From Bdellovibrio svalbardensis (GTDB lineage Bacteria > Bdellovibrionota > Bdellovibrionia > Bdellovibrionales > Bdellovibrionaceae): 64,000 bases of DNA. Shown piece by piece: positions 17,468 to 26,299 of the stretch. Made by a program: the position numbers and the translations under genes. The notes below the pieces were generated by a model. It saw only the letters and a list, made by a program, of their open reading frames with translations, did no database searches and was not told where the DNA came from. How positions within the stretch are numbered: position 1 is the stretch's first letter; each line of letters starts with the position of its first letter. Where the stretch lies: assembly GCF_029531655.1 (NCBI RefSeq), contig NZ_JANRMI010000001.1:248001-312000 (forward strand). The letters are read 5' to 3'.

Positions 17468-18864
17468 TTGGTTGTTGATGGGGAGAGGTTGATTGAAACA
17501 TCGTTTCGGCTCAACTTCTTTCCAACTTTGCGAGTGTTTTCCTGAGCAAGAAGGCGCTTTAAAACTGCTTTTGCTGAATCATTCACCATCAATTTGAAGC
17601 CCGATGGAACGGAAGCGTTCTTTTCCACGGCCTTCTTTAGGTCGGGATTGAACATGATGAAGTCTTCGTGGCTCAAACCACTTACACGCAGCAACTCTTT
17701 GGCAGAGACAGTGCGAGCGAGCTTCACTGAATGTACATCCAGTGATTTTTCTTTCTGAAGGTTTTTGAATATATCTTCTTGATAGCGTTCTGCATACAGC
17801 GCCGCCAAGAATTCAGAATAGAAATTCGAAGAGGCAAAATCAAAATTCTTGGTGCGGAAGCTCGCGACGATATCGCCCAGGTTTTTAGATCCAGTTTCGC
17901 GAATCGCTTTGCGAATTCCTGGGGGACCGTGGTTCCAAGCAGTAATAGCCAACGGCCATGAGCGATACAGAATCATATGATTCTCTTTAAGCAATCTTGC
18001 TGCTGCCTCTGTCGCCTTAAATGGAGAGTGGCGCTCATCAATTTGATGATCAACCGTCATAAAACTACGGCCTGTATTTCCCATGAATTGCCAGATGCCA
18101 GAAGCACCCACTTTGCTGACCGCGTGTTTGTTGAAACTGCTTTCTACAAATGGAATGCGAGTTAGTTCAACCGGAACTCCATGTGCTCTGAAGATCTCTT
18201 CCATTCCGGATAGATAAAGAGGGCTGACCTCAAGGCCTTCCTCAAAGAAATTCTTCTGGCCGGTTTGCACGCGAAGATTTTTTAATGCCTTTTGGGCATT
18301 TTCCTGTGGATTCCCCGGTAAAACACTTAAGCTTTTTGCGACCACAGTTTCATATTCATCAAGATTATCCAGATCTTTTCGCCCAGAAAGTGACTTCAAT
18401 GCCTGGCGAATTTTGCTGACTTCGTCTTTTACAAAATCATCTGCCTTTACATTTCGCAACCAACGATGTTTTGGAGTTTCGGCATTGATGATCGATGAAA
18501 CATCGACAACTTTATAGATTATCCACGGGTTGACAGAGTCATGGATAACACGGTTGTTGTTGTCGTAGCGGGTATAAATATCAAACCAGAATCCAACACG
18601 CTCACGCATATCCGCAGGAATTTTGAAATCTTCAGAGATTTTATTTTGATAGTCGTTCAATATTTCTTCGCGATTGTAGACAACGTTTGGATCTTTCTCC
18701 AAAGTCATCGCGCTTAAAAGCATTGTCGTGATTCGTTTCACTTCAATTGGAAAGCTTGCAGAATTAAAGATAGCAACGGCCAAAGAGGCTGACATGACTG
18801 TCAGAACAATTCCGCGGGTGCTTCGTTTTGAGACTATTTTGCTAACCTTATTGAGTACTTGCAT
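17464..18864 (-). CDS. Membrane-anchored lytic transglycosylase (SLT/MltD-like)
   Basis: A 466-residue cell-wall hydrolase. I prefer ATG 18862-18864, which gives a Lys-rich N-terminus followed by a hydrophobic segment (GIVLTVMSASLAVAIF) that serves as signal or anchor; the frame extends upstream to a TTG at 19026 without a ribosome site. The catalytic domain begins near ELTRIPFVESSFNKHAVSK, with Glu in VESSFN as the acid, then GASGIWQFM and AWNHGPPGI, the goose-lysozyme-type motifs. Such enzymes cleave the MurNAc-GlcNAc bond with formation of 1,6-anhydro ends. A C-terminal segment of about 100 residues (SAKELLRVSGLSHEDFIMFN) resembles LysM-type wall binding. In predators it could remodel self or prey wall; the sequence does not say which. 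Confidence 0.88.
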   Translation of the reverse strand: MQVLNKVSKIVSKRSTRGIVLTVMSASLAVAIFNSASFPIEVKRITTMLLSAMTLEKDPNVVYNREEILNDYQNKISEDFKIPADMRERVGFWFDIYTRYDNNNRVIHDSVNPWIIYKVVDVSSIINAETPKHRWLRNVKADDFVKDEVSKIRQALKSLSGRKDLDNLDEYETVVAKSLSVLPGNPQENAQKALKNLRVQTGQKNFFEEGLEVSPLYLSGMEEIFRAHGVPVELTRIPFVESSFNKHAVSKVGASGIWQFMGNTGRSFMTVDHQIDERHSPFKATEAAARLLKENHMILYRSWPLAITAWNHGPPGIRKAIRETGSKNLGDIVASFRTKNFDFASSNFYSEFLAALYAERYQEDIFKNLQKEKSLDVHSVKLARTVSAKELLRVSGLSHEDFIMFNPDLKKAVEKNASVPSGFKLMVNDSAKAVLKRLLAQENTRKVGKKLSRNDVSINLSPSTTN

Positions 18865-19075
18865 ACCATTAGTGGGAGCAACGAGGGTGCCACCATAGAA
18901 TGGCTTTAATCCGCCACTAGGTTCTAGGGGTGGTCTTGGGGTGTCTAAAAGTTTGCCAATGAGGCGCAAATTGGCCTGGCGGGGGTGGCATTGGGCTTCG
19001 ACTTCGGCCCAGAATATTTTAAACAACTAACCATTTTGAACCGATAAGTTGTTAGACTAGATAGTAGGAGAGCTT

Positions 19076-19759
19076 GTGTTTCCCATTGTGAGACCTGGCT
19101 CTAAGCTGTTGGGAGCTGCTGAGATGAGGGAAAAACCATCGTCTGCAACTGTAGAGCTGTTATTGAGTTCGCAAGGATTCTTTCAAGAGCTCGTTCAAAA
19201 AGGCCTGGCACAAAGGAAGATGCAAACTCCTCCTTTGGTGGAAAGTTATCTCGTAAATCTTTTGAATCATTATTTAGATGCTCGAAATCTTTTTGAGTCC
19301 GAGTATGCAAACGAGTCTGGTCAAAAGAACCCAACCACTCTTGCGGAAATGTATCTTACAGCCCAAAACGCAGAGGCTTCTGCAAAGATTGAGCTTTTGC
19401 GCAAACTTGGTGACCGTGCTTTGTATATCAGTGGCTTCTTTGGTGACTCTCTTCAGCGAAAAATTGTCGACATCGATTATTATGCGGAGATTGGTGGAGC
19501 GGCCTATGCGTCATTGGCGCACTGTACCCGCGAAGACACAATGGCCAAGGTTTATAGTACTTTCTCCAGCCGCTTTTTGGACTTTGTCGATGTGTTGACC
19601 TATATCAGTCATCACTCATTTGTGAAGAGTGATCAAAGCATTCTTCGCTTGTATGACCGCTATATGCGAACTGGCTCGGAATTGGCCCGCGAGAAGCTTG
19701 AGGAAATGGGTGTTTTGTCATTGCCCCATGACCAGGTAAAGCTTGGCAAACAGGGTTGA
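19076..19759 (+). CDS. Conserved unknown helical protein upstream of tat genes
   Basis: A 227-residue soluble, mainly helical protein with no signal peptide. The start is GTG 19076, with AGGAGAG directly upstream, which decides it. The sequence is rich in Leu, Ser, Tyr and Arg; motifs such as ESYLVNLLNHYLDARNLFE and LRKLGDRALYISGFFGDSL repeat an amphipathic pattern and look well conserved rather than random. I recognise it only as a conserved hypothetical of the delta-type group. It is followed after 18 bases by the tatB-like gene on the same strand, so it may share that transcript. A cytoplasmic regulator or adaptor would fit, but there is no direct evidence for any function. Confidence 0.75.
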   Translation: MFPIVRPGSKLLGAAEMREKPSSATVELLLSSQGFFQELVQKGLAQRKMQTPPLVESYLVNLLNHYLDARNLFESEYANESGQKNPTTLAEMYLTAQNAEASAKIELLRKLGDRALYISGFFGDSLQRKIVDIDYYAEIGGAAYASLAHCTREDTMAKVYSTFSSRFLDFVDVLTYISHHSFVKSDQSILRLYDRYMRTGSELAREKLEEMGVLSLPHDQVKLGKQG

Positions 19760-19777
19760 TTCCACTATTCTGCGGCC

Positions 19778-20101
19778 ATGTTTGGCTTAAGTATTTTTGA
19801 GATTCTCTTCCTTGCCGGTCTCGCGCTTGTCGTGATCGGACCCAAAGAACTTCCTCAGGTAGCACGCACCTTGGGGCGTTTTCTCAATGACCTCAAACGA
19901 ACAACAAATGGTTTTACGGAAGAACTCAAGCAACAGGCGCGCATAGATCGCATTGATTTGAACGAAGCACCGAAAAAGCCGGAGCCTCAACAGCAGCAGC
20001 AACATGAATCTGAATCCTCCCAAGTGGTTCCTGAGCAAATGGAATTGCACGCACAAGAACCGGTTCAAGAATCCTCTTCAAGCGAAGATAAAAAATCATG
20101 A
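19778..20101 (+). CDS. tatB: Twin-arginine translocase subunit TatB-like
   Basis: A 107-residue Tat subunit of the TatA/B family. Residues 1-20 are the single membrane helix (FEILFLAGLALVVIG) followed by the hinge GPKELPQVARTLGRFL, then an amphipathic helix to about 55 and an acidic, Gln/Glu-rich disordered tail. The GPKELP hinge and the rather long tail fit TatB better than TatA (which usually has FGxxKLP). TatB with TatC forms the receptor for folded proteins carrying an RR signal, and TatA, encoded elsewhere, makes the passage. The stop overlaps the tatC start by four bases (ATGA). Confidence 0.85.
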   Translation: MFGLSIFEILFLAGLALVVIGPKELPQVARTLGRFLNDLKRTTNGFTEELKQQARIDRIDLNEAPKKPEPQQQQQHESESSQVVPEQMELHAQEPVQESSSSEDKKS

Positions 20102-20859
20102 GTAACGAAGAAGTAGATCTTAAAGGTCAATCCCTGTTTGAACATCTTGGTGAACTACGTACAAGGCTTGTGTACTGTGCCTACATTCTGGTGATCGCAA
20201 CGGGTATTTGCTATGGCTTCAGTGAGCATATCTTTAACTTTATCCGCGCACCCATTCAGCCGTATTTGCCAAATGGTGGTCTGATCTATACCGGTCCGTT
20301 GGATAAGTTTGTTGCACATATCAAAATCGCTTTTGTTTGCGGAATTATTATTTCTTGTCCGTTGTGGCTTTACCAGGTCTGGAAGTTCGTGGCTCCGGGC
20401 CTTTATTCCAACGAGCGAAAATACACTATTGGATTTATTTTTTCCGGCACGGCACTGTTCCTTTTGGGTGCAGCGTTTTCATACTGGGTGGTCTTGCCAA
20501 TGGCCTTCCATTTCTTGATGAACTTCGGTGGTAACATCGATAAGCCAATGATCTCGATTGATCAGTACTTGGGTTTCTTCACGCAGATGTGCTTGATGTT
20601 TGGCGTATCTTTCGAACTCCCCTTGGTCATTGCTATTCTGGGAATGATGGGAATCGTGAGCCACAAGTTTCTTACTGAAAAACGTCGTTATGCTATTATG
20701 GGTCTAGCCATTGCATCAGCGATCATTACTCCGCCAGATTTGATGAGTATGATTATGATGTTGATCCCAATGGTTGGGCTGTATGAGCTTGGCGTATTTG
20801 TGGTGGGCATTGTCGAGAAGAAGCGCGCTGCGGAAGTGCGCATGAATGAAAGAGAATAG
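20098..20859 (+). CDS. tatC: Twin-arginine translocase subunit TatC
   Basis: A 253-residue polytopic membrane protein of the TatC family. It opens with FEHLGELRTRLVY, the conserved cytoplasmic N-terminus that binds the twin-arginine signal, followed by six predicted membrane helices; FVAPGLYSNERKY is the family motif in the first cytoplasmic loop and SFELPLVI lies in the fourth helix region. It is the core of the receptor for folded, cofactor-containing exported proteins. It is coupled to tatB by a four-base overlap and ends in a strong bidirectional terminator. Confidence 0.97.
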   Translation: MSNEEVDLKGQSLFEHLGELRTRLVYCAYILVIATGICYGFSEHIFNFIRAPIQPYLPNGGLIYTGPLDKFVAHIKIAFVCGIIISCPLWLYQVWKFVAPGLYSNERKYTIGFIFSGTALFLLGAAFSYWVVLPMAFHFLMNFGGNIDKPMISIDQYLGFFTQMCLMFGVSFELPLVIAILGMMGIVSHKFLTEKRRYAIMGLAIASAIITPPDLMSMIMMLIPMVGLYELGVFVVGIVEKKRAAEVRMNERE

Positions 20860-20886
20860 CTTTCTGACTTTTAATTGATCTGAAAT

Positions 20887-20922
20887 AAAAAGAGGAAACT
20901 TCGCAGGAAGTTTCCTCTTTTT
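20887..20922. terminator. Bidirectional terminator between tatC and the carboxylase operon
   Basis: Perfect 16-base arms (20887-20902 and 20907-20922) around a gcag loop, with A-run before and T-run after an AGAGGAAACTTC core. It serves the two convergent units. Confidence 0.9.
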
Positions 20923-20947
20923 TTAACTAAATTCAATATTCTTGAAA

Positions 20948-21478
20948 TTACGATGGCTCTTCGAACTTGATCAACACCGCGCCTGATTCAACAGAGTCGC
21001 CTTGTTTGACCTTGATCTCTTTGATTTTTACATCGCGAGTGGCACGCATTTCGTTTTCCATTTTCATCGCTTCCATGATCAACAATGGCTTGTTGGCTTT
21101 CACGATTTCGCCCTCTTTGGCGAAGATCTCGATAATTTTACCAGGCATTCCTGATTTCAACTCAAGATCGCCACCGAAGCCGCCACCTTTTTTCAATGAT
21201 TCATGCAAAAGCATTTCGTCATTGAAGATTTTGATAGAGCGGAATGAGTTGCGCGTGAAAACTGTGTATTCCGTGTCAGATCCAACGACGTCCACAAGGT
21301 AAGACTTACCCTGGAACAAGAAGCTGATGTATTCCTCAGCTCTCTTGTAATCATTTTTGGATACATCGTGGTGAACCCACTCTTTGCCTTCTTGTTGCAA
21401 AGAGATTTTCCAAGAGTGGCGACCTTCAGTCACATCCACTTTATACTTTTTGCCTCTAAGTTCTGCTTCGAAATACAT
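20948..21478 (-). CDS. Biotin carboxyl carrier subunit of acyl-CoA carboxylase
   Basis: A 176-residue protein with a C-terminal biotinyl domain. EAMKMENEM carries the biotin-accepting Lys between the two Met residues; GMPGKIIEIF and VKANKPLLIM flank it as usual. The first 90 residues are a separate beta-rich part that matches the BT/linker region seen in the alpha chain of propionyl-CoA carboxylase, so this looks like the tail of a PccA-type chain split into its own gene. The biotin arm carries CO2 from the biotin carboxylase to the carboxyltransferase. It starts one base after the stop of the carboxylase gene and is last in the operon. Needs a biotin ligase encoded elsewhere. Confidence 0.9.
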   Translation of the reverse strand: MYFEAELRGKKYKVDVTEGRHSWKISLQQEGKEWVHHDVSKNDYKRAEEYISFLFQGKSYLVDVVGSDTEYTVFTRNSFRSIKIFNDEMLLHESLKKGGGFGGDLELKSGMPGKIIEIFAKEGEIVKANKPLLIMEAMKMENEMRATRDVKIKEIKVKQGDSVESGAVLIKFEEPS

Positions 21479-21479
21479 A

Positions 21480-22982
21480 TTACGTCCTCAACTGCATTTT
21501 GCGGCCCAAACGTCTCCACGTGGAGCTGACGTTAAGCTGACGGATATCCTTCGACTTGCGATCGTTGTAGGCTTCAATAGCCGCAGCGATCAAGAACACA
21601 GGATCTTCAACTTGTTTGAACATCTCTGGCTCGATAACTTCGAAGTTTTTCTCGATAAATTGTGTCGTGTAAGTGCCGTCTCGGAAGGTCGGGTGATCCA
21701 AGATGGTTCTATGCAGAACGATATTGGTTTTAATTCCCGTCAGTACGAATTCACTCAGGGCACGTTGCATTCTGTTGATCGCCTCTTCACGAGTATCACC
21801 CCAAGTAATGAGCTTAGAGATCATTGGATCGTAGAAGATAGGTACATTGTAGCCAGGATATGCGTATGAATCCACGCGCATGAATGGACCTTGTGGATGG
21901 CGACAAGCTCTGATCACGCCTGGTGATGGCTTGTAAGTCACAGGATCTTCAGCGCAAATACGGGCTTCAATTGCATGACCCTTTTGCTTGATGTCTTCTT
22001 GTTTGAAGCTCAAAGGTTTGCCTGCAGCCACATTGATCTGCTCACGAACCAAATCCACGCCAGTCACGATTTCGGTGATCGGATGTTCAACTTGAAGACG
22101 AGTGTTCATCTCCATGAAGAAGAATTCTTTGGTCGTGTTATCGAAGATATACTCAATTGTCCCGGCACCTACGTAGTTAATCTGCTTCGCCGCGCGAACA
22201 GAAGCCTCACCCATGCGCAAGCGCACTTCCTGAGGAACTGATGGAGATGGAGACTCTTCGATGATCTTCTGATTACGACGTTGCACAGAGCACTCACGTT
22301 CAAACAAATGAACGTGGTTGTTGTGTTTGTCGCCGAAAACTTGGATTTCGATGTGTTTCGGGTCGTTGATGAATTTTTCGATATAAACAGTCGGATCCGC
22401 GAAATAGTTCTGACCTTCAGAGCGACAAGCGCGGAACGCACTTTCAATCTCGTCCATCTTGCGAACAACGCGCATCCCTTTACCGCCACCACCAGCTGAC
22501 GCCTTGATGATAACCGGCAAGCCGATTTTTTCAGCGATTTTGATCGCTTCTTCCACGGAATCAACGCCGCCATCACTGCCAGGCACTGTTGGAACTCCAG
22601 ACTTCTTCATCAAAGTTTTTGCAGAGATTTTATCTCCCATAGCTTCGATGTTTGCCACAGTCGGTCCGATGAAAGTGATACCTGCTTCGTCGCAAGCCTT
22701 CGCAAAGTTCGTATTTTCAGACAAGAAACCGTATCCAGGATGGATGGCATCTGCGCCTGCTTTTTTTGCGACTTCGATAATTTTTTGATAGTTCAAATAG
22801 CTTTCTTTAGAGGGAGAAGGCCCAATATGGTAAGCCTCATCCGCCAAGAAAACGTGCAAGCTGTCACGATCTGCATCTGAGAATACCGCCACAGAACCAA
22901 TGCCCATCTCACGACAAGCACGGGTAATACGGATAGCAATCTCTCCACGGTTCGCAATCAGGATTTTTTTAAATACTGCCAT
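21480..22982 (-). CDS. Biotin carboxylase subunit (AccC/PccA-type)
   Basis: A 500-residue biotin carboxylase: FKKILIANRGEIAIRI at the N-terminus, glycine-rich ATP loop KASAGGGGKGMRVV, the catalytic region ERECSVQRRNQKIIEE, and MNTRLQVEHPITE with the Arg and Glu of the active site. It uses ATP and bicarbonate to carboxylate biotin on the carrier encoded by the next gene. Length is about 50 residues more than E. coli AccC (449), with the additional C-terminal segment seen in PccA/MccA-type chains. Start ATG 22982 follows the carboxyltransferase stop by 11 bases. Together the three genes make propionyl-CoA or another acyl-CoA carboxylase; acetyl-CoA as substrate is possible but less likely given the carboxyltransferase type. 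Confidence 0.93.
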   Translation of the reverse strand: MAVFKKILIANRGEIAIRITRACREMGIGSVAVFSDADRDSLHVFLADEAYHIGPSPSKESYLNYQKIIEVAKKAGADAIHPGYGFLSENTNFAKACDEAGITFIGPTVANIEAMGDKISAKTLMKKSGVPTVPGSDGGVDSVEEAIKIAEKIGLPVIIKASAGGGGKGMRVVRKMDEIESAFRACRSEGQNYFADPTVYIEKFINDPKHIEIQVFGDKHNNHVHLFERECSVQRRNQKIIEESPSPSVPQEVRLRMGEASVRAAKQINYVGAGTIEYIFDNTTKEFFFMEMNTRLQVEHPITEIVTGVDLVREQINVAAGKPLSFKQEDIKQKGHAIEARICAEDPVTYKPSPGVIRACRHPQGPFMRVDSYAYPGYNVPIFYDPMISKLITWGDTREEAINRMQRALSEFVLTGIKTNIVLHRTILDHPTFRDGTYTTQFIEKNFEVIEPEMFKQVEDPVFLIAAAIEAYNDRKSKDIRQLNVSSTWRRLGRKMQLRT

Positions 22983-22993
22983 TTAATAGATCC

Positions 22994-24559
22994 TTATAGA
23001 GGGATATTGCCATGCTTTTTAGCTGGCGGGATTTCGCGTTTATTTTTCAACATTTCCAAAGAGTCGATGATGCGTTTACGAGTCAAAGCTGGCTCGATAA
23101 CTTCATCTGTGTAACCAAGTTCTGCAGACACATATGGATTGCTGAACTTCGCTTCGTACTCTGCTGTCAAACGAGCTTTTTCTGCTGCCGGATCTTTTGC
23201 TTTGTTGATCTCTTCGCGGCTGATGATGCTGACGGCACCTTCAGCACCCATGACTGCGATCTCTGCAGAAGGGTAGGCCAAATTCACGTCAGAACGCAAA
23301 AGTTTAGATCCCATAACGATGTAAGCGCCACCGTAAGCTTTACGAGTGATAACTGTGATTTTAGGCACAGTTGCTTCAGCGTAAGCGTACAACAACTTCG
23401 CACCGTGAGTGATGATACCATTCCACTCTTGATCTTTACCTGGCAAGAAGCCCGGAACGTCAACGAATGAAACAACGGGGATGTTGAAAGCATCACAGAA
23501 GCGGATGAAGCGGGCAGCTTTACGAGAAGCTTCGATGTTCAAGCAACCAGCCAAGTTGTTTGGTTGATTTGCTACGATACCAACAGGACGACCGTTGAAG
23601 CGCGCATAACCGACGATGATGTTTTGAGCGAAATGCTTGTGAACTTCCAGGAAGTAACCTTCATCCACGCACTCAGTGATAACTGAAAGCATGTCATATG
23701 GCTTCTTAGGATTTTCAGGGATGATATTCGCGATAGCTTCAGTCAAACGATCAGGTCTGTCTGTGTTAGGCAAAACTGGAACGTCATCCAAATTGTTAGA
23801 AGGAAGGAAGTTCATCATTTCACGGATCAACAACAAGCAATGCTTATCATCTTCAGCCGCAAAGTGAGCAACACCTGATTTAGCAGAGTGAGTTGTCGCT
23901 CCGCCAAGATCTTCTTTGGTTACTTCTTCATGAGTCACAGTCTTGATAACATCAGGGCCCGTTACGAACATATAGCTCGTGTTTTTAACCATGAATACGA
24001 AGTCAGTGATAGAAGGAGAATAAACTGCACCACCAGCGCATGGGCCCATGATTGCTGTGATCTGAGGGATCAAGCCAGAAGCCATGGTGTTGCGAGTGAA
24101 GATATCCGCGTAACCACCAAGAGATTCGATACCTTCTTGGATACGCGCTCCACCGGAGTCATTGATAGAGATAAATGGCGCACCATTTTTCATCGCAAGA
24201 TCCATCACTTTGCAGATCTTGTTCGCCTGGGTGCGAGACATAGATCCACCGATGACTGTGAAATCTTGTGAAGAAACGTAGACCAATTTTCCGTTGATAC
24301 GGCCGTAACCAGTGATCACGCCATCGCCAGGAACAACATTCTTGTCCATGCCGAAGTTCGTGCAACGGTGAGTAACAAAACGATCCATCTCAACGAAGCT
24401 GCCTGGATCAAGAAGTACATCGAGGCGCTCACGAGCACTCAAACGTCCACCTTGTTTATGTTTTGCAATACGGGCAGCTCCGCCACCAGCCATTGCAGCT
24501 TCATTTCTTTTTTCAAGGTCCGCAAGCTTCGCTTGAATACCTGTAGATACTTCGCTCAT
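22994..24559 (-). CDS. Acyl-CoA (probably propionyl-CoA) carboxylase, carboxyltransferase chain
   Basis: A 521-residue carboxyltransferase of the PccB/AccD5 family, with both N and C halves of the crotonase-like fold in one chain. Start ATG 24557-24559 has AAGGGA at a good distance; the frame extends to 24619 without support. Motifs: [20 protein letters not shown] at the N-terminus, [13 protein letters not shown] and [13 protein letters not shown] (oxyanion and acyl-CoA site of the N half), [10 protein letters not shown] and [11 protein letters not shown] (C half). It moves the carboxyl group from biotin to the acyl-CoA. Single-chain carboxyltransferases with PSITDF-type sequences use propionyl-CoA or longer; acetyl-CoA carboxylase in proteobacteria has split chains. 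Methylmalonyl-CoA would then feed succinyl-CoA into the TCA cycle. First gene of the operon. Confidence 0.92.
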   Translation of the reverse strand: MSEVSTGIQAKLADLEKRNEAAMAGGGAARIAKHKQGGRLSARERLDVLLDPGSFVEMDRFVTHRCTNFGMDKNVVPGDGVITGYGRINGKLVYVSSQDFTVIGGSMSRTQANKICKVMDLAMKNGAPFISINDSGGARIQEGIESLGGYADIFTRNTMASGLIPQITAIMGPCAGGAVYSPSITDFVFMVKNTSYMFVTGPDVIKTVTHEEVTKEDLGGATTHSAKSGVAHFAAEDDKHCLLLIREMMNFLPSNNLDDVPVLPNTDRPDRLTEAIANIIPENPKKPYDMLSVITECVDEGYFLEVHKHFAQNIIVGYARFNGRPVGIVANQPNNLAGCLNIEASRKAARFIRFCDAFNIPVVSFVDVPGFLPGKDQEWNGIITHGAKLLYAYAEATVPKITVITRKAYGGAYIVMGSKLLRSDVNLAYPSAEIAVMGAEGAVSIISREEINKAKDPAAEKARLTAEYEAKFSNPYVSAELGYTDEVIEPALTRKRIIDSLEMLKNKREIPPAKKHGNIPL

Positions 24560-24678
24560 AAAGTCCCTTTTTTCGGCGGATAGATTCCGCAAACAGACTC
24601 CAGCAAAGCTGAAGTCCAATCGATAACTAAGGGGATATTTTGTATCATGAGAGCTTCAAGAAGCATCTTAAAACGACA

Positions 24679-24708
24679 GACGCAGAGCATACTTTAAAGC
24701 TCTGCGTC
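24679..24708 (-). terminator. Hairpin after the S8 lipoprotein gene
   Basis: Ten-base arms GACGCAGAGC (24679-24688) and GCTCTGCGTC (24699-24708). On the minus strand it follows the subtilase gene and is trailed by a short TTTT further on, so it is a fair terminator. Confidence 0.6.
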
Positions 24709-24740
24709 GAAACGATCTATGTTATTGAATTCAATGAAAA

Positions 24741-25970
24741 TTAGGGAACTAACTGGTTGAGGACTTGCAGTGCTTTCTGGACGTTAACTCGACCTCGAGT
24801 ACTTACTTTAAATTCATGCCCGCTCGTGACATCAACTGACTGCAAAATAGCCTGCTTAATCTGTGCCGCTGTGGCATTGGGTTTGGCGCTCCAAAGGAGG
24901 GCCGCGATGCCGCTGACAAACGGAGTCGCCATGCTCGTTCCATCCATGTAGGCCGTTCCATTATTTGGAATCGTACTAAGAATTTGTTCACCAGGAGCGG
25001 CAACGTGAACGGCGGTGAAACCACTATTAGACCAAGAAGTCATAAAGTCTGATTTCGAAGAAGCGGCCACGGTAATTTGATTTGATAAGTTGAATGAAGC
25101 GGGAAACTCGGGATACACGTCAACATCACGTCCGTCATTTCCAGCAGCCACCACAATCAAGATGCCTTTCGCTTCAAGTTGTTGGAACGCATTTCTTAAT
25201 GAGGCAACACAGGGTGCTCCACCCCAACTTGCATTGATAATCTTGGCTCCACGAGCGGCCGCATATTGCAATGCTAACACCGCATCGCCTAGAGACCCTC
25301 CACCATCGTTGGCAATAAACTGCGCGGGAATAATCTGAGCACGGGGAGCAGTACCATAAACACTCCCGTAACTGGAGTCTGCAGCTATGATCCCTGCTAC
25401 GTGAGTTCCATGAGGACTCTTGGTTGTCGTAGAGCCAGGATTGGAAACAAAGGCTGCTCCATAATAGTCGTCAATATAGCCATTGCCATCGTCGTCTTTT
25501 CCGTTGTTTGGAATTTCGCCGTAGTTAATCGCAATACGCGGGGCAATTTGTGGGTGAGTCACATCGACATACGCATCCACGACAGCAACTTTAATATTTT
25601 GCCCGTAGATGCCTTGAGACCACAAAGTATCTGCTTTAATCGTCTGTTGTCCCCAGCTGTCGTTCACTGCGCTGGTGGTAACCTCATTGAAGCGATCCAT
25701 TTGAATGATGCGATCGTATTCAACCTGCTTGATATTTTCCAAATTGGGTTTGATGAACTTTTCTTTAAATTCCTCGGCGTTTTTCGCGGATTCAACGGTG
25801 AACTTTCCGTCTTCCCACTGAACGATGAATTTGTTTTGTACGGCTTGCCCCATGCATGCGCTGGAATCAAGAGCACCATTTTCTGCGAATACTGATTCGG
25901 TCGACTTTTTGCCACAAGCTGAAAGCACTAAGATGCAGGCAACCGCCGAGAGAAATTTTTGAACATCCAT
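24741..25970 (-). CDS. Subtilisin-like (S8) serine protease lipoprotein
   Basis: A 409-residue exported S8 peptidase. Start set at ATG 25968-25970 with GGGAG seven bases upstream; longer in-frame starts exist without support. The lipoprotein signal ends at LVLSAC (Cys19). Residues 20-110 look like an inhibitor-type propeptide, including FIVQWEDGKFTVESAKNAEE. The catalytic triad is complete: Asp132 in VAVVDAYVD, His187 in SPHGTH, Ser346 in GTSMATP, and the oxyanion Asn in VVAAGNDG. NGKDDDGNGYIDD is a calcium-loop type insert common in secreted subtilases. Being a lipoprotein, it is expected on the outer membrane or periplasmic face. Likely to degrade prey or nutrient protein, inferred from the lifestyle only. 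Confidence 0.94.
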   Translation of the reverse strand: MDVQKFLSAVACILVLSACGKKSTESVFAENGALDSSACMGQAVQNKFIVQWEDGKFTVESAKNAEEFKEKFIKPNLENIKQVEYDRIIQMDRFNEVTTSAVNDSWGQQTIKADTLWSQGIYGQNIKVAVVDAYVDVTHPQIAPRIAINYGEIPNNGKDDDGNGYIDDYYGAAFVSNPGSTTTKSPHGTHVAGIIAADSSYGSVYGTAPRAQIIPAQFIANDGGGSLGDAVLALQYAAARGAKIINASWGGAPCVASLRNAFQQLEAKGILIVVAAGNDGRDVDVYPEFPASFNLSNQITVAASSKSDFMTSWSNSGFTAVHVAAPGEQILSTIPNNGTAYMDGTSMATPFVSGIAALLWSAKPNATAAQIKQAILQSVDVTSGHEFKVSTRGRVNVQKALQVLNQLVP

Positions 25971-26299
25971 GTTCACTCCCTGTGCGGGCCATACTGGTCC
26001 CATCCATAAGACGTATTTCATCTCCCGCACCGGTTAGCCTTTCGGTATGAATATGTCTTATTTTGAGGCTAGATTCTGCGGGACTAGATCTTAAACGGAC
26101 GGGGGCGGGGAGATCCCTCATCTCGATGAATTTTCGTTCATAAGTTTAAATATTTGGAATTACGCAAGAAAAAGAACGACTGACGCGCTCAAAGCTTCCC
26201 AGGTCGGGCTCTTTAAGCGAGGGGTTTTTTGTTCATTTATTATTTGAAGCGAACTAATTTGTCAGCGCGGACCTGGTAAAAGGTCCGGGTGATCCAGCA
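25971..26299. other. 329-base gap with inverted repeats, no gene seen
   Basis: Between punA and the S8 lipoprotein gene, both on the minus strand. It holds GTGCGGG (25982-25988) with CCCGCAC (26024-26030), which in the leader of the S8 mRNA would close a stem of about 49 bases just upstream of its ribosome site; and GGACCT (26269-26274) / AGGTCC (26281-26286) just after punA, a possible weak terminator. I find no ORF with a ribosome site and no riboswitch consensus that I can match. Confidence 0.6.

Noticed and set aside
25971-26060. Riboswitch-like leader (c-di-GMP type) ahead of the S8 lipoprotein
   Set aside because: The order of conserved blocks does not fit the GEMM consensus as I know it; kept only as a hairpin.
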